Below, in pieces: positions 7,864 through 16,779 of a DNA stretch of 64,000 nt. The notes beneath the pieces were generated by a model. That model saw only the letters and a list, made by a program, of their open reading frames with translations, ran no database searches and was not told the DNA's origin. Location of the stretch: positions 868,001 to 932,000 of the forward strand of contig NZ_CP109090.1 in the NCBI RefSeq assembly GCF_035917575.1. Direction: 5' to 3'. This DNA is from Streptomyces sp. NBC_01788. GTDB taxonomy: Bacteria; Actinomycetota; Actinomycetes; Streptomycetales; Streptomycetaceae. A program made the translations under genes and the position numbers. Position 1 is the stretch's first letter. The number at the start of each line of letters is the position of its first letter.

Positions 7864-10353
7864 GTGTCGAATTCCAGCGCTGAAACGCCCCGCCCCGCAA
7901 GACACCGCGCGACTCCTCTGCGCAAGCGGCTCATACCGCTGGCGATCACCGGGTCGGTCGTGCTGGCCGGAGTGGGCGTCCACTCCGCCTTCGCCACCCC
8001 CTCGGCCGACGCCGTCATCTCCGAGGTCTACGGAGGCGGCGGCAACTCCGGCGCCACCCTGACCAACGACTTCATCGAGCTGGCCAACGCGGGCTCCGGT
8101 TCGCTGGACCTCTCCGGCTACAGCGTCCAGTACCTCTCGGGCAGCCCCGGCCCGACCACCAAGTGGCAGTCCACCCCGCTCACCGGCACCCTGGCCGGTA
8201 ACGGCCGCTACCTGATCCAGGAGGCCGCGGGCACCGGCGGCACCGCCGCCCTGCCGACCCCGGACGCCACCGGCAACATCAACATGTCGGGCACCGCCGG
8301 CACCGTCGCGCTGGTCAAGGGCACCGACCTGCTCACCTGCGTCACCAAGGCCGACTGCGCCGCCGACTCCCGCATCAAGGACCTGGTCGGCTTCGGTACC
8401 GCCCTCGTCCACGAGGGCTCCGGCCCGGCCGCGGGCGCGAGCAACACCGCCTCGGTCGCCCGCAAGACCCTGGTCGACACCGACGACAACGCGGCCGACT
8501 TCGCCGCGGGTGACCCCACCCCCGAGAACTCCGGCGGCCAGAGCGGCGACACGGGCGGCGGTGACACCTCCCCGTCGCCGAGCCCGACCGCGACGCCCCC
8601 CGCCGACGCGATCTCGGCGAAGATCCACGACATCCAGGGCACCAACCGGCGGTCCCCGCTGTCCACCAAGAACGTCAAGGACGTCACCGGCATCGTCACC
8701 GGTGTCCGCACCACCAGCACGTCCTCCACGTCCAAGGGCTTCTGGATGCAGGACCCGAACCCGGACAACGACCCCCGCACCAGCGAGGGCATCTTCGTCT
8801 ACACCAGCTCCAACCCCACGGTGAAGGTCGGCGACAGCGTCACCGTCTCCGGTGTGGTCACCGAGTACTACCCGGGCGGCTACGACACCGGCATCCAGTC
8901 GACGACCGAGATCATGAAGCCGACGGTCACCGTGCTGTCCAGCGGCAACCCGCTGCCGGCCCCGGTCGTCCTCGACAAGAACAGCATCCCCGCCGTGTGG
9001 TCCCCCAAGGCCGACAGCAGCGGCAGCATCGAGTACGCCGATCTCGAGCCGACCAAGTACGCCCTGGACTTCTACGAGTCCCTGGAGGGCATGAACGTCC
9101 AGGTCTCCGACGCCCGCGTCGTCGGCGCCACGGACGCCTACCACGAGCTGTGGGTCACGGCCGACCCCGACCACAACAAGACCAAGCGCGGCGGTGTCTA
9201 CTACCCGTCGTACGACGACCCGAACGTGGCTCGTCTCCAGGTCCAGGCGATCAACACCACGGACGCGTTCCCGATGGCCAACGTGGGTGACGAGCTCACC
9301 GGCGTCACCGCGGGCCCGCTGGACTACAGCCAGTTCGCCGGCACCTACATCCTCGCGGCCCGTCAGGTCGGTACCTACAAGGACAACGGCCTCAAGCCCG
9401 AGGTCACCAGCGAGGCGAAGTCCAACGAGGTCACCATCGGCACGTACAACGTGCAGAACCTCGCCCCGAGCGACTCGCAGTCCAAGTTCGACCGGCTCGG
9501 CCACAACCTGGTCACCAACCTGCGCGCGCCCGCCATCGTCGGCGTCGAGGAGATCCAGGACAACAGCGGCGCCATCGACGACGGCACCGTTGACTCCGAC
9601 AAGACGCTGGCCAAGCTCACCGACGCCATCGTCGCCGCGGGTGGTCCGCGCTACGAGTACCGCCAGATCAACCCGGTGAACGACAAGGACGGCGGCCAGC
9701 CGGGCGGCAACATCCGCACCGTCTTCCTGTTCGACCCGAAGCGGGTCACCTTCGTGGACCGGCCGGGCGGCGACTCCCTCACCGCCGTCGACGTCGTCGG
9801 CAAGGGCAGCGACACCCACCTGAGCGTCTCGCCCGGACGGATCGCCCCGACGGACGAGGCCTGGAACAGCAGCCGTAAGCCGCTGGTCGGCGAGTTCCTC
9901 ACGAAGAACAACAAGAAGATCTTCGTGATCGCCAACCACCTCAACAGCAAGGGCGGCGACCAGAACGTCGCCGGCCGCATCCAGGAGCCCGTCCGCAGCT
10001 CCGAGATCCAGCGCAACAAGCAGGCCACGCTGGAGAACGCCTTCGTCAAGAAGCTCGAGGCGGCCGACCCCAAGGCCCTCATCGTCTCCCTCGGCGACTA
10101 CAACGACTACCAGTTCTCCTCCGCGATGAAGACCCTGACCGGTGACGGCAAGCAGCTCACCGACCTGGTGAACACCCTGCCGGCGGACGAGCGCTACTCC
10201 TACGTCTTCCAGGGCAACTCGCAGGTGCTCGACCACATGATGGTGAACCCGAGCATGCTGAACCACGTCACCTACGACGTGGTGCACATCAACTCCGAGT
10301 TCGCCGACCAGGTCAGCGACCACGACCCGCAGGTTCTGCGTGTGAAGCCTTAA
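7864..10353 (+). CDS. Secreted nuclease: lamin-tail plus endonuclease/exonuclease/phosphatase domains
   Basis: 829 residues from GTG 7864, with AAGGAG about 9 bases upstream. The N-terminus is an export signal (basic RKRLIPLAITG, hydrophobic core, AFATPSADA). Next is a lamin-tail domain (AVISEVYGGGGNSGATLTND to about residue 170), a Ser/Pro/Thr linker, an OB-like region (IVTGVRTTSTSSTSKGFWMQDP), and a C-terminal EEP nuclease domain from about residue 525 (TIGTYNVQNL, GVEEIQDN, IANHLNSKGGDQ, SLGDYNDY, SDHDPQVLRVKP). This is the ExeM/NucH-like extracellular nuclease layout. It probably degrades extracellular DNA for phosphate and nucleosides. A strong terminator follows. Confidence 0.92.
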   Translation: MSNSSAETPRPARHRATPLRKRLIPLAITGSVVLAGVGVHSAFATPSADAVISEVYGGGGNSGATLTNDFIELANAGSGSLDLSGYSVQYLSGSPGPTTKWQSTPLTGTLAGNGRYLIQEAAGTGGTAALPTPDATGNINMSGTAGTVALVKGTDLLTCVTKADCAADSRIKDLVGFGTALVHEGSGPAAGASNTASVARKTLVDTDDNAADFAAGDPTPENSGGQSGDTGGGDTSPSPSPTATPPADAISAKIHDIQGTNRRSPLSTKNVKDVTGIVTGVRTTSTSSTSKGFWMQDPNPDNDPRTSEGIFVYTSSNPTVKVGDSVTVSGVVTEYYPGGYDTGIQSTTEIMKPTVTVLSSGNPLPAPVVLDKNSIPAVWSPKADSSGSIEYADLEPTKYALDFYESLEGMNVQVSDARVVGATDAYHELWVTADPDHNKTKRGGVYYPSYDDPNVARLQVQAINTTDAFPMANVGDELTGVTAGPLDYSQFAGTYILAARQVGTYKDNGLKPEVTSEAKSNEVTIGTYNVQNLAPSDSQSKFDRLGHNLVTNLRAPAIVGVEEIQDNSGAIDDGTVDSDKTLAKLTDAIVAAGGPRYEYRQINPVNDKDGGQPGGNIRTVFLFDPKRVTFVDRPGGDSLTAVDVVGKGSDTHLSVSPGRIAPTDEAWNSSRKPLVGEFLTKNNKKIFVIANHLNSKGGDQNVAGRIQEPVRSSEIQRNKQATLENAFVKKLEAADPKALIVSLGDYNDYQFSSAMKTLTGDGKQLTDLVNTLPADERYSYVFQGNSQVLDHMMVNPSMLNHVTYDVVHINSEFADQVSDHDPQVLRVKP

Positions 10354-10362
10354 GGCCCTCGC

Positions 10363-10408
10363 AAGCCCGCCCGCTCCCGCGCTCAACGCAGCGGGGGCGG
10401 GCGGGCTT
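10363..10408. terminator. Terminator shared by convergent genes
   Basis: An 18-base arm at 10363-10380 pairs with 10391-10408 (AAGCCCGCCCGC against GCGGGCGGGCTT, with one internal mismatch), loop of 10 bases. It lies 10 bases after the nuclease stop and about 20 bases past the end of the opposing oxidoreductase gene. Confidence 0.85.
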
Positions 10409-10429
10409 GTCTGCATATCGGCCCGCCCT

Positions 10430-11683
10430 TCAGTTCCCGCCGAGGTCCTCCAGCACTTCCCGGGCGGCCCGCGCGCCGGAGGCGAGGGCGCCTTGGACGG
10501 AACCCGTGCCGCGGTGATCCCCGCAGACGTAACGGCCCGGCCCGGTGCGGCAGGTTCGGTTCAGCGGCCAGGGCGGCGGCATGGCCGGCAGCGCGTTCTC
10601 GACGGTGCGCGCGACCAGCAGGTCCCAGGCGGTGGCATCGGCACCGTACATCTCGGACAGGGCCGCGACCACAGCAGCCCGCACGAGCTCGGTGTCGCCG
10701 CCCACGACCGAGGTCGCGATGAGGGCGCTGCCTCGCGGGGCGTACTCGGGCGCGACATCACTGAGGACGCAGGTGTTCAGTACGCGGCGGCGGGTGTCGA
10801 CCAGCAGGACGGGGCGGCCCAGGGGGGAGCGCGGGGCGACGTGGTAGTACGTGGTGACGGTGCGGTGGGCGGGGACGTCCAGGCCGGGCAGCAGCCGTGA
10901 GGCGGCGGCGGCACCGGTCGCCACGACGACGGCGCGCGCCGGCAACTCCACGCCGTCCGCCGTGACCACGCCCCGGCCGGCGAGCCGCGACACGGGTGTG
11001 CCGAGCCGTACGGTTCCCTCGGGCAGGGCTGAGGCCAGGGCGCGCGGAACGGACTGCACGCCGAAGGCGGGCAGGCACAGCGCGCCGCGCAGCATGCTGC
11101 GCCACACCAGGTGGAACACCCGGCTGGAGGTCTCCAGGGAGTCCTCCAGGAAGACGCCGGAGAGGAACGGCCGGAAGAAGCCCTCCACGAACGGGGCGGA
11201 GAAACCCGCGTCGGCCAGGGCGGCGCGGGTGGTGCGCTCAGGCGCGTGCTTGAGCGCGCGGGCCGGAGCGAGCCCGTCGCGGGCGCCGAGCGCGGCCAGC
11301 GCCACCAGGTCGCGCGGCCGGGCGAACCGCGCGGACAGCAGCGACGCCACCGCATCGGGGCGGCGGCGCGGGTCGGCCAGCAGCACGCGCCGGCCACCGG
11401 TGTGCACCAGGACGCCCGGCAGGAAGGGGCGCGGGTCGAGGAACCGGGCGGGCAGGCGGCGGCGCAGCTGCGGGTAGGCCGGGTTGACGACCTGGAAGCC
11501 GCGGTCCACCGTGAAGCCGTCCAGGCGGTCGGTCCGCATCCGCCCGCCCGCCGCGTCGCCCGCCTCCAGCACCGTGACGCCGAGCCCCGCGGCGGCCAGG
11601 TCGCGGGCGCACGCCAGCCCGGCGACCCCGGCACCCACCACGACGACGTCCGCGACCGCCGTTCCATCCGCCACGGCCACCAC
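10430..11683 (-). CDS. FAD-dependent oxidoreductase (amine oxidase / phytoene desaturase-like)
   Basis: About 417 residues. The dinucleotide-binding motif VVVVGAGVAGLACARDLAAAG is at residues 12-32 and is followed by the GGRMRTDRLDGF loop of the NAD(P)-binding-8 group. The C-terminal FAD motif is YVCGDHRGTGSVQGALASG. Three clustered GTG codons (11683, 11680, 11674) could start; AGGAGAG at 11690-11684 favours 11680 or 11674. It lies beside the photolyase genes, and flavoproteins of this type often accompany light-response genes in Streptomyces. The substrate is unknown. Confidence 0.85.
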   Translation of the reverse strand: MVAVADGTAVADVVVVGAGVAGLACARDLAAAGLGVTVLEAGDAAGGRMRTDRLDGFTVDRGFQVVNPAYPQLRRRLPARFLDPRPFLPGVLVHTGGRRVLLADPRRRPDAVASLLSARFARPRDLVALAALGARDGLAPARALKHAPERTTRAALADAGFSAPFVEGFFRPFLSGVFLEDSLETSSRVFHLVWRSMLRGALCLPAFGVQSVPRALASALPEGTVRLGTPVSRLAGRGVVTADGVELPARAVVVATGAAAASRLLPGLDVPAHRTVTTYYHVAPRSPLGRPVLLVDTRRRVLNTCVLSDVAPEYAPRGSALIATSVVGGDTELVRAAVVAALSEMYGADATAWDLLVARTVENALPAMPPPWPLNRTCRTGPGRYVCGDHRGTGSVQGALASGARAAREVLEDLGGN

Positions 11684-11801
11684 CTCTCCTCGCTCCTCAA
11701 GGGCCTGCTGCCGAGCGGAACCTGCCGCGCTCCCCGCTGCCCCGAGGACGTCAACAGGGGCCCGGCGTCTTCACCAGGTACTTCCCCGCCGGCCACCACA
11801 G

Positions 11802-12131
11802 CGGATGCGCCCGCACCCGAACGGGCGACTACCGGCGGCCCGCCGTATCCGCCGGGGCAGGCGGTACGCCCCGGACGGAGTACATGTACGGCGCTGGGCG
11901 GAGGAATTGGCGGACGTGAAGGGGGCGCTCGTGCACGAGCCGTGGAACCTTCCGGCACAGGAGCGCGCGAGGACCGTCCCCCTGCCGGAGGGCCTGGACC
12001 CCTTCAAGCGGGCCCGGGGCGCTCCTGAGGTCCGGCGGGACGACGTCCGCAGGGCCGCCGGGCACCCCGCGCGACACCTCGTACGTGTAAGCCGCCACAC
12101 CCGCATCGCACGGAAGGTGCCCCGGCCATGA
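11802..12131 (+). pseudogene. phr: Remnant of a deoxyribodipyrimidine photolyase (C-terminus)
   Basis: The frame reads RRYAPDGVHVRRWAEELADV and then KGALVHEPWNLP, matching the end of the FAD-binding domain of class I photolyases (consensus FDPDG.YVRRWVPELA..GA.VHEPW.LP). A degraded RPNR...NP.RQARR-like stretch precedes it. The whole N-terminal two thirds is gone. Its stop overlaps the ATG of the next gene (ATGA at 12128-12131), so the two were once translationally coupled. It is probably nonfunctional. Confidence 0.65.
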
Positions 12132-13636
12132 CCACCGCGCACTGGATCTTCGGCGACCAGCTCGGTCCGCACTTCCTCACGCCCGCCGGCGAGGACGGGC
12201 CCGACCGCGGGGCGCCCGTGGTGATGATCGAAGCCAGATCGGTCTTCCGGCGGCGCCGGTTCCACCGTGCCAAGGCGCACCTGGTGCTCTCCGCGATGCG
12301 GCACCGTGCGGCGGAACTGGGCGGGCGGGTGACGTACGTGCGGGCCGAGACCTACCGGGAGGGACTGCGCCGCGCGATGGGCGGGGCGCCGGTCACGGTG
12401 TGCCACCCCACCTCGTACGCGGCGCTCCGGCTGGTGCGATCCCTGCCCCGGGTGCGGGTGCTGCCCGCCAGGGGCTTCATGGTGGCCCGCGAGGAGTTCA
12501 CCGGCTGGGTCGAGGAGCACGGTGGGCGGCGGCTGCTCCAGGAGGACTTCTACCGCTGGGTGCGCCAGGAGCACGACCTGCTGATGGAGGGCGGCCAGCC
12601 GGCCGGCGGCCGGTTCAACCACGACCACGCCAACCGCGAGCCCCCGCCGGGCGGCGCCCGGGAGCTCGACGTGCCGGGTCCGTACCGGCCGCGGGAGGAC
12701 GACATCGACGCCGAGGTGCGCGACGACCTCGGCCGGTGGGAACGCGAGGACGGGGTGCGATTCGTCGGCCGGGACGGGCCCCGCCGCTTCCCCGCCACCC
12801 GACGGGAGGCGCTGTCGGCCCTGCGCCGCTTCGTGACACACCGGCTGGCGTCCTTCGGACCCTACGAGGACGCGATGCTCACCGGTGATCCGGTGATGAG
12901 CCACAGCCTGCTCTCGTCCTCGCTGAACCTGGGGCTGCTGCACCCGGCGGAGTGCGTGGAGCGAGCCGAACGAGCCTGGCGGGAGGGCGCCGTCCCGGTG
13001 AACAGCGCGGAGGGCTTCGTCCGGCAGGTCGCGGGCTGGCGGGAGTTCGTCTGGCAGCTGTACTGGCACTTCGGCGAGGACTACCGGCACGACAACGCGC
13101 TCGGGCACACGGAGGAGCTGCCGGAGTACTTCGCCGAGCTGGACGCGGACGCGGTCACGGCGCGCTGCCTGGCCACCGTGCTCGCCCAGGTGCGCGACAC
13201 CGGGTGGACGCATCACATCCCCCGGCTGATGGTGCTGGGCAGCCATGCCCTGCAGCGCGGCTGGGACCCGGCCGCGGTGACCGACTGGTTCCACCGCTGC
13301 TTCGTCGACGGCTACGAGTGGGTGATGGTGCCGAACGTGGTGGGCATGTCCCAGTACGCGGACGGCGGCCGGATGACCACCAAGCCGTACACGTCGGGCG
13401 GCGCCTACATCCACCGCATGAGCGACCTGTGCGACGGCTGCGCCTACCGGCCCACCGAGCGCACCGGTCCGCACGCGTGCCCCTACACCGCCGGGTACTG
13501 GGCCTTCCTGCACCGGCACCGGCGGCTGCTGTCCGGCAACGCCCGCATGCGGCGCTCGGTGCAGGGGCTGGACCGGCTCGGCGACCTCGACGAAGTGCTG
13601 CGGCAGGAGCGGCGGCGGGCGGGCGAGGTGCCGTGA
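12128..13636 (+). CDS. Cryptochrome/photolyase family protein with iron-sulfur cluster (FeS-BCP / PhrB-like)
   Basis: 502 residues. It begins MTTAHWIFGDQLGPHF, the usual start of the deoxyribodipyrimidine photolyase-related family. Four cysteines at 347, 435, 438 and 451 have the same spacing as the [4Fe-4S] ligands known in Agrobacterium PhrB (350, 438, 441, 454). The FAD-pocket segment GWTHHIPRLMVLG and the GGRMTTKPYTSGGAYI region are intact. It should repair UV photoproducts, (6-4) type in characterised members, or act as a blue-light sensor. It overlaps the stop of the photolyase relic. Confidence 0.92.
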   Translation: MTTAHWIFGDQLGPHFLTPAGEDGPDRGAPVVMIEARSVFRRRRFHRAKAHLVLSAMRHRAAELGGRVTYVRAETYREGLRRAMGGAPVTVCHPTSYAALRLVRSLPRVRVLPARGFMVAREEFTGWVEEHGGRRLLQEDFYRWVRQEHDLLMEGGQPAGGRFNHDHANREPPPGGARELDVPGPYRPREDDIDAEVRDDLGRWEREDGVRFVGRDGPRRFPATRREALSALRRFVTHRLASFGPYEDAMLTGDPVMSHSLLSSSLNLGLLHPAECVERAERAWREGAVPVNSAEGFVRQVAGWREFVWQLYWHFGEDYRHDNALGHTEELPEYFAELDADAVTARCLATVLAQVRDTGWTHHIPRLMVLGSHALQRGWDPAAVTDWFHRCFVDGYEWVMVPNVVGMSQYADGGRMTTKPYTSGGAYIHRMSDLCDGCAYRPTERTGPHACPYTAGYWAFLHRHRRLLSGNARMRRSVQGLDRLGDLDEVLRQERRRAGEVP

Positions 13637-13678
13637 GGCGGTGGGAGCTGCGAGATGGCGCAGGGAGCCGTGGGTCGG

Positions 13679-14350
13679 TCACTCGTGGGGCGAGTGGCCG
13701 GGTTGGACGAGGCCGTACTCGTAGGCGAAGACGACGGCTTGGACCCGGTCGCGCAGGCCGAGCTTGGCGAGGATGCGGGTCACGTGGGTCTTGACCGTCG
13801 GCTCGCTCAGGAAGAGTTCCGCACCGATCTCGGCGTTGGAGCGGCCGCGGGCTATGAGACCGAGCACTTCGTGCTCGCGTGGGGTCAGTTTCTCCAGCCG
13901 GGTGGGCTGGTGCGAACCGGGGCGCGGGCGGCGTACGTATTCCTCGATCATCCGTCGGGTGATCTCCGGGGCCAGCAGCGCCTGGCCGGCGGCGACGGTG
14001 CGGATGGCACCGGCGAGTTCACGTGGCGGTGCGCTTTTGAGGAGGAAGCCGCTCGCTCCGGCGCGCAGTGCCTGGTAGACGTACTCGTCCTCGTCGAAGG
14101 TGGTGAGGATGAGTACCCGCGCGGGGCAGCGCCCGTCCTGCAGCAGCCGGCGGGTTGCCTCGATGCCGTCCATGCGCGGCATCCGGATGTCCATCAGGAT
14201 GATGTCGGGCAGCAGAGTGAGCGCACTTTCGACCGCCTCCGCGCCGTTGGCTGCCTCGCCGACGACCTCGATGTCGTCCTGGCCGCTCAGGATGGAGTGG
14301 AAGCCGCCGCGGACCAGGGCCTGGTCGTCCACGAGCAGGACGCGGATCAT
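13679..14350 (-). CDS. NarL/LuxR-type response regulator
   Basis: 223 residues. The receiver domain (residues 1-120) has the acidic pair DD near 8-9, phospho-acceptor Asp in DIILMDIRMPRMDG and a conserved Lys in FLLKSAPP. The LuxR helix-turn-helix is at 150-210 (LTPREHEVLGLIARGRSNAEIGAEL, then EPTVKTHVTRILAKLGLRDR). Its ATG overlaps the kinase stop by 4 bases, so the pair is co-translated. The target is probably the divergent membrane protein at 15756 or an unlinked locus. Confidence 0.95.
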   Translation of the reverse strand: MIRVLLVDDQALVRGGFHSILSGQDDIEVVGEAANGAEAVESALTLLPDIILMDIRMPRMDGIEATRRLLQDGRCPARVLILTTFDEDEYVYQALRAGASGFLLKSAPPRELAGAIRTVAAGQALLAPEITRRMIEEYVRRPRPGSHQPTRLEKLTPREHEVLGLIARGRSNAEIGAELFLSEPTVKTHVTRILAKLGLRDRVQAVVFAYEYGLVQPGHSPHE

Positions 14351-15579
14351 CGGGGCGCCGCCTGAAGCGGCAGGCTCGCTGTCACGGCGAAGCCGCCGCC
14401 GTCGGCGTGTCCGGTCTCCAGGGTGCCGCCGTAGAGTCCGACCCGTTCACGCATTCCCAGGAGCCCGTGGCCGATCCGGTTCGAGGCCGGCCTCGCGGGC
14501 GATCCTGTGCGTCCCGTGTCCCGCACGCTGACCCGTATGGACTGCTCGTCATAGTGCAGCAGCACATGGGCCGTGGTGGGTGTGGCGTGCTTGAGTGCGT
14601 TGGTGAGTGCCTCCTGCACCACCCGGTAGACGGTCAGGTCCATGCCGGGCGGCAGTGGGCGGGCCGGGCCTTCCATGGTGAGTGAGACCGGTAGGCCGAC
14701 GCCGCCCATGTGCTCGATGAGTTCGGCCAGGTTCGCGGTGCCCGGCTGCGGCTTGAGCGCGGGTCGCGTCGCTTCCCCGCGCAATAGGCCGAGCATCCGG
14801 CCCAGTTCGCCGACCGCCTGATGTCCGGTCTCCTGAACCGAGCGCAGTGGCGCGTGCGCCTGGGAGGGATCGCGGTCGAGCAGGTCTTCGGCGGCGCCCG
14901 CCTGGACGACCATGACGCTGACGCAGTGGGCGACGATGTCGTGCAACTCGCGGGCGATACGGGAGCGTTCCTCCGCCAGCGCGACATGGATCGCCTCTTC
15001 GCGCTCGGCCTCCAGCCGCTGGACCCGTGCCTGGTCGTCGGAGTGGCTGCGGGCCCGGCCGCTCAGCACCCGGCCGGCGACGAAGACGATGGCGATCGGC
15101 ACCGCGGCGAACGGGATGTTGCTGACGGTGCCGGCGTCCGGGTTGCGCAGCATCACGAGCACGACGGTGGTGGCGGTCGCCGCGACGCCGAGCCACGCGG
15201 ACACGCGTTCACCGTGCCGGGCCACCGAGTAGGTGGCGAGCAGAAGGGGCAGGAAGTCGCCCCACAGAGTGAACGTCAGCGGGGTGGCCAGCATCGGTCC
15301 GGCGATCGCGACCGCGACGACCACGGCCGTGGCAAGCGGGGCCAGCCTGCGCAGCGCCAGCACCAGCGTCGCCACGAGGGTGGACACGACCAGGGGCGGC
15401 ATGGGGCCGTACCGGGTCGAGTTGTCGAGATCGAAGACGATGTCGAGCAGGGCGAAGCCGGTGATCGCGAGCGCGAGCAGAGCGTCGGGCAGCAACACCG
15501 CCGGCATGCGCCGCGGACGCGCCGGCGCCTCCGACTCCTCTCGCGCCGGCGACTTGGCGCGTGCCGTCTTCAGCATCAC
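14347..15579 (-). CDS. Sensor histidine kinase, HisKA_3 family
   Basis: 410 residues. The N-terminal half holds about five membrane helices (roughly residues 28-165) with very short loops, so the signal is likely sensed in or near the membrane. The dimerisation helix carries the phospho-acceptor in SRIARELHDIVAHCVSVMVVQAG. The ATPase domain shows ALTNALKHA (N box) and HGLLGMRERVGLYGG (G boxes). It pairs with the response regulator through a 4-base overlap. Confidence 0.95.
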   Translation of the reverse strand: MMLKTARAKSPAREESEAPARPRRMPAVLLPDALLALAITGFALLDIVFDLDNSTRYGPMPPLVVSTLVATLVLALRRLAPLATAVVVAVAIAGPMLATPLTFTLWGDFLPLLLATYSVARHGERVSAWLGVAATATTVVLVMLRNPDAGTVSNIPFAAVPIAIVFVAGRVLSGRARSHSDDQARVQRLEAEREEAIHVALAEERSRIARELHDIVAHCVSVMVVQAGAAEDLLDRDPSQAHAPLRSVQETGHQAVGELGRMLGLLRGEATRPALKPQPGTANLAELIEHMGGVGLPVSLTMEGPARPLPPGMDLTVYRVVQEALTNALKHATPTTAHVLLHYDEQSIRVSVRDTGRTGSPARPASNRIGHGLLGMRERVGLYGGTLETGHADGGGFAVTASLPLQAAPR

Positions 15580-15755
15580 ATCCGCAAGTTACCGGCGGGG
15601 GGAGCCGGGCGGCGTCATCCGAACGTCGTATTCGCCTGGTGCGGATCGCGACCCGCGAACGACCCGGTGCCGACCGGAGTACGACGACGCCACGGCCCCG
15701 CCGGACCGACGCTGACGGCGCACCGCCGAGTGGCGGCACAACGCAGGAGGAGACC

Positions 15756-16379
15756 ATGACCCTGAACCTGAAGCGCCTGGCCGGATGGGCGCTCATCGTC
15801 GGCACCGTCGTCGCGGCGTTCGGCTACCTCGCCGCCAACCTCCTCGCGCCGGGCAGCGGCGACGAGGTCTTCCGCTACCACCTCTGGCCGCTGTTCGAGG
15901 GGATCGCGCTCGGTGGGGACGTCATCATCGTGCTGGGGCTGCCCGTGATCCTGGCCTTCGCGCAACGGGCACCGAAGCTGCACGTCGTCGGCTACGCCGG
16001 CATCTTCGCCGCGCTGGTGATGCTGAACATCGGCGAGGGAGTCATCGAGGGGTTCGTCAAGCCGTACCTGGTCGACCACGGCGGCATCCCCACCGAGCAG
16101 CCGTCCAGCTTCGCCGTCTTCGAGGGCATCGCGCTGCTGTGCCTGCTCGTCGGCGCGATCTGCCTGAGCATCGCCGTGCTGCGCGCCCGGACGCTGCCCT
16201 GGTGGATCGGTGTCGCGCTGCTCGTCTCGTGCCTGCTCGGCGCCCTCGGGCTGCCCGGCCGCTGGTTCATCCTTCCCGACGACGTGTTCTTCGCCGCGCT
16301 GTTCGCCATCGGCGTCCACGCCGTACGCGGGCGCAGCGAGGTCGCCACGGCGAGCGTGGTCGAGTCGGCCGCGGTCTGA
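15756..16379 (+). CDS. Multi-pass membrane protein, family uncertain
   Basis: 207 residues from ATG 15756, with a strong AGGAGGAG site upstream. About six hydrophobic helices are visible (WALIVGTVVAAFGYLAANLL, GGDVIIVLGLPVILAF, GYAGIFAALVMLNIGEGVIEGF, ALLCLLVGAICLSIAVL, WWIGVALLVSCLLGALGL and FFAALFAIGVHAV). There is no enzymatic motif; it resembles DUF4386-like small membrane proteins. It is divergent from the kinase/regulator pair, which could control it. Confidence 0.7.
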   Translation: MTLNLKRLAGWALIVGTVVAAFGYLAANLLAPGSGDEVFRYHLWPLFEGIALGGDVIIVLGLPVILAFAQRAPKLHVVGYAGIFAALVMLNIGEGVIEGFVKPYLVDHGGIPTEQPSSFAVFEGIALLCLLVGAICLSIAVLRARTLPWWIGVALLVSCLLGALGLPGRWFILPDDVFFAALFAIGVHAVRGRSEVATASVVESAAV

Positions 16380-16550
16380 TCGCCGCTCGCTCCGGTGGGC
16401 TTCCCGGGCCCGCGGGGTTCAGGACCGCACGAGCAGCCGGAAGTCGAACGCGTACCGGGACGCGCGGTCCGAGCCCGCTCGACCGCGCGTCCCGTGTCGT
16501 GAGGGAGGCCGGAGGAGGTCCCCCCAGCCGGGAGCGGTCCGGCTGGAGTA

Positions 16551-16578
16551 CTGACCACCCGGGCTCGGTTGTTAGACT
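16551..16578 (+). promoter_or_regulatory. Promoter of the ABC-F leader transcript
   Basis: CTGACC (16551-16556), a 16-base gap, and TAGACT (16573-16578). Transcription would begin near 16585, about 195 bases before the ABC-F start codon, leaving room for the leader peptide and the hairpins. Confidence 0.5.
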
Positions 16579-16614
16579 GGAGGAGACGTTGATCGTTTGT
16601 TGAGGAGCCCAGAC

Positions 16615-16644
16615 ATGGTGGTGGACGACGACATCTCCGGGTGA
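16615..16644 (+). CDS. Leader peptide upstream of ABC-F gene
   Basis: Nine codons encode MVVDDDISG and end in TGA, with GAGGAG about 8 bases before the ATG. It lies in the roughly 200-base leader of the ABC-F gene. Nearby, GAGGAGACG (16580-16588) can pair with CGTCTCCTC (16707-16715), and a 7-bp hairpin sits at 16735-16759. Many antibiotic-resistance ABC-F genes are known to be induced when a drug stalls the ribosome on a short upstream ORF. Stalling at the DDD or VV codons would be the inferred trigger here. Confidence 0.65.
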   Translation: MVVDDDISG

Positions 16645-16734
16645 TACCCGGCCCAGAAAGGCCACCGGACCGGTGCGTGGAAGCGCCGCCGACGTGGCCT
16701 CGCTGTCGTCTCCTCTTCCCCCCTGTCCGCTGCC

Positions 16735-16759
16735 GGGGCAGAAGTGTCTTTCCTGCCCC
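16735..16759 (+). promoter_or_regulatory. Attenuator-like hairpin before ABC-F start
   Basis: GGGGCAG (16735-16741) pairs perfectly with CTGCCCC (16753-16759) across an 11-base loop. It ends 20 bases before the ATG at 16780, just upstream of its GCGAGG ribosome site. It could act as part of a terminator or a translation-blocking structure. Confidence 0.45.
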
Positions 16760-16779
16760 CTCCTCGCGAGGTCACCTTC

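Noticed and set aside
7351..10416. A 1021-codon minus-strand open frame
   Set aside because: It is antisense to the secreted nuclease, whose domains and export signal are clear; the minus frame has low-complexity Val/Gly/Asp composition typical of high-GC antisense frames.
11771..13519. A 582-codon minus-strand open frame
   Set aside because: Antisense to the FeS photolyase gene, which has conserved cysteines and FAD-region motifs.
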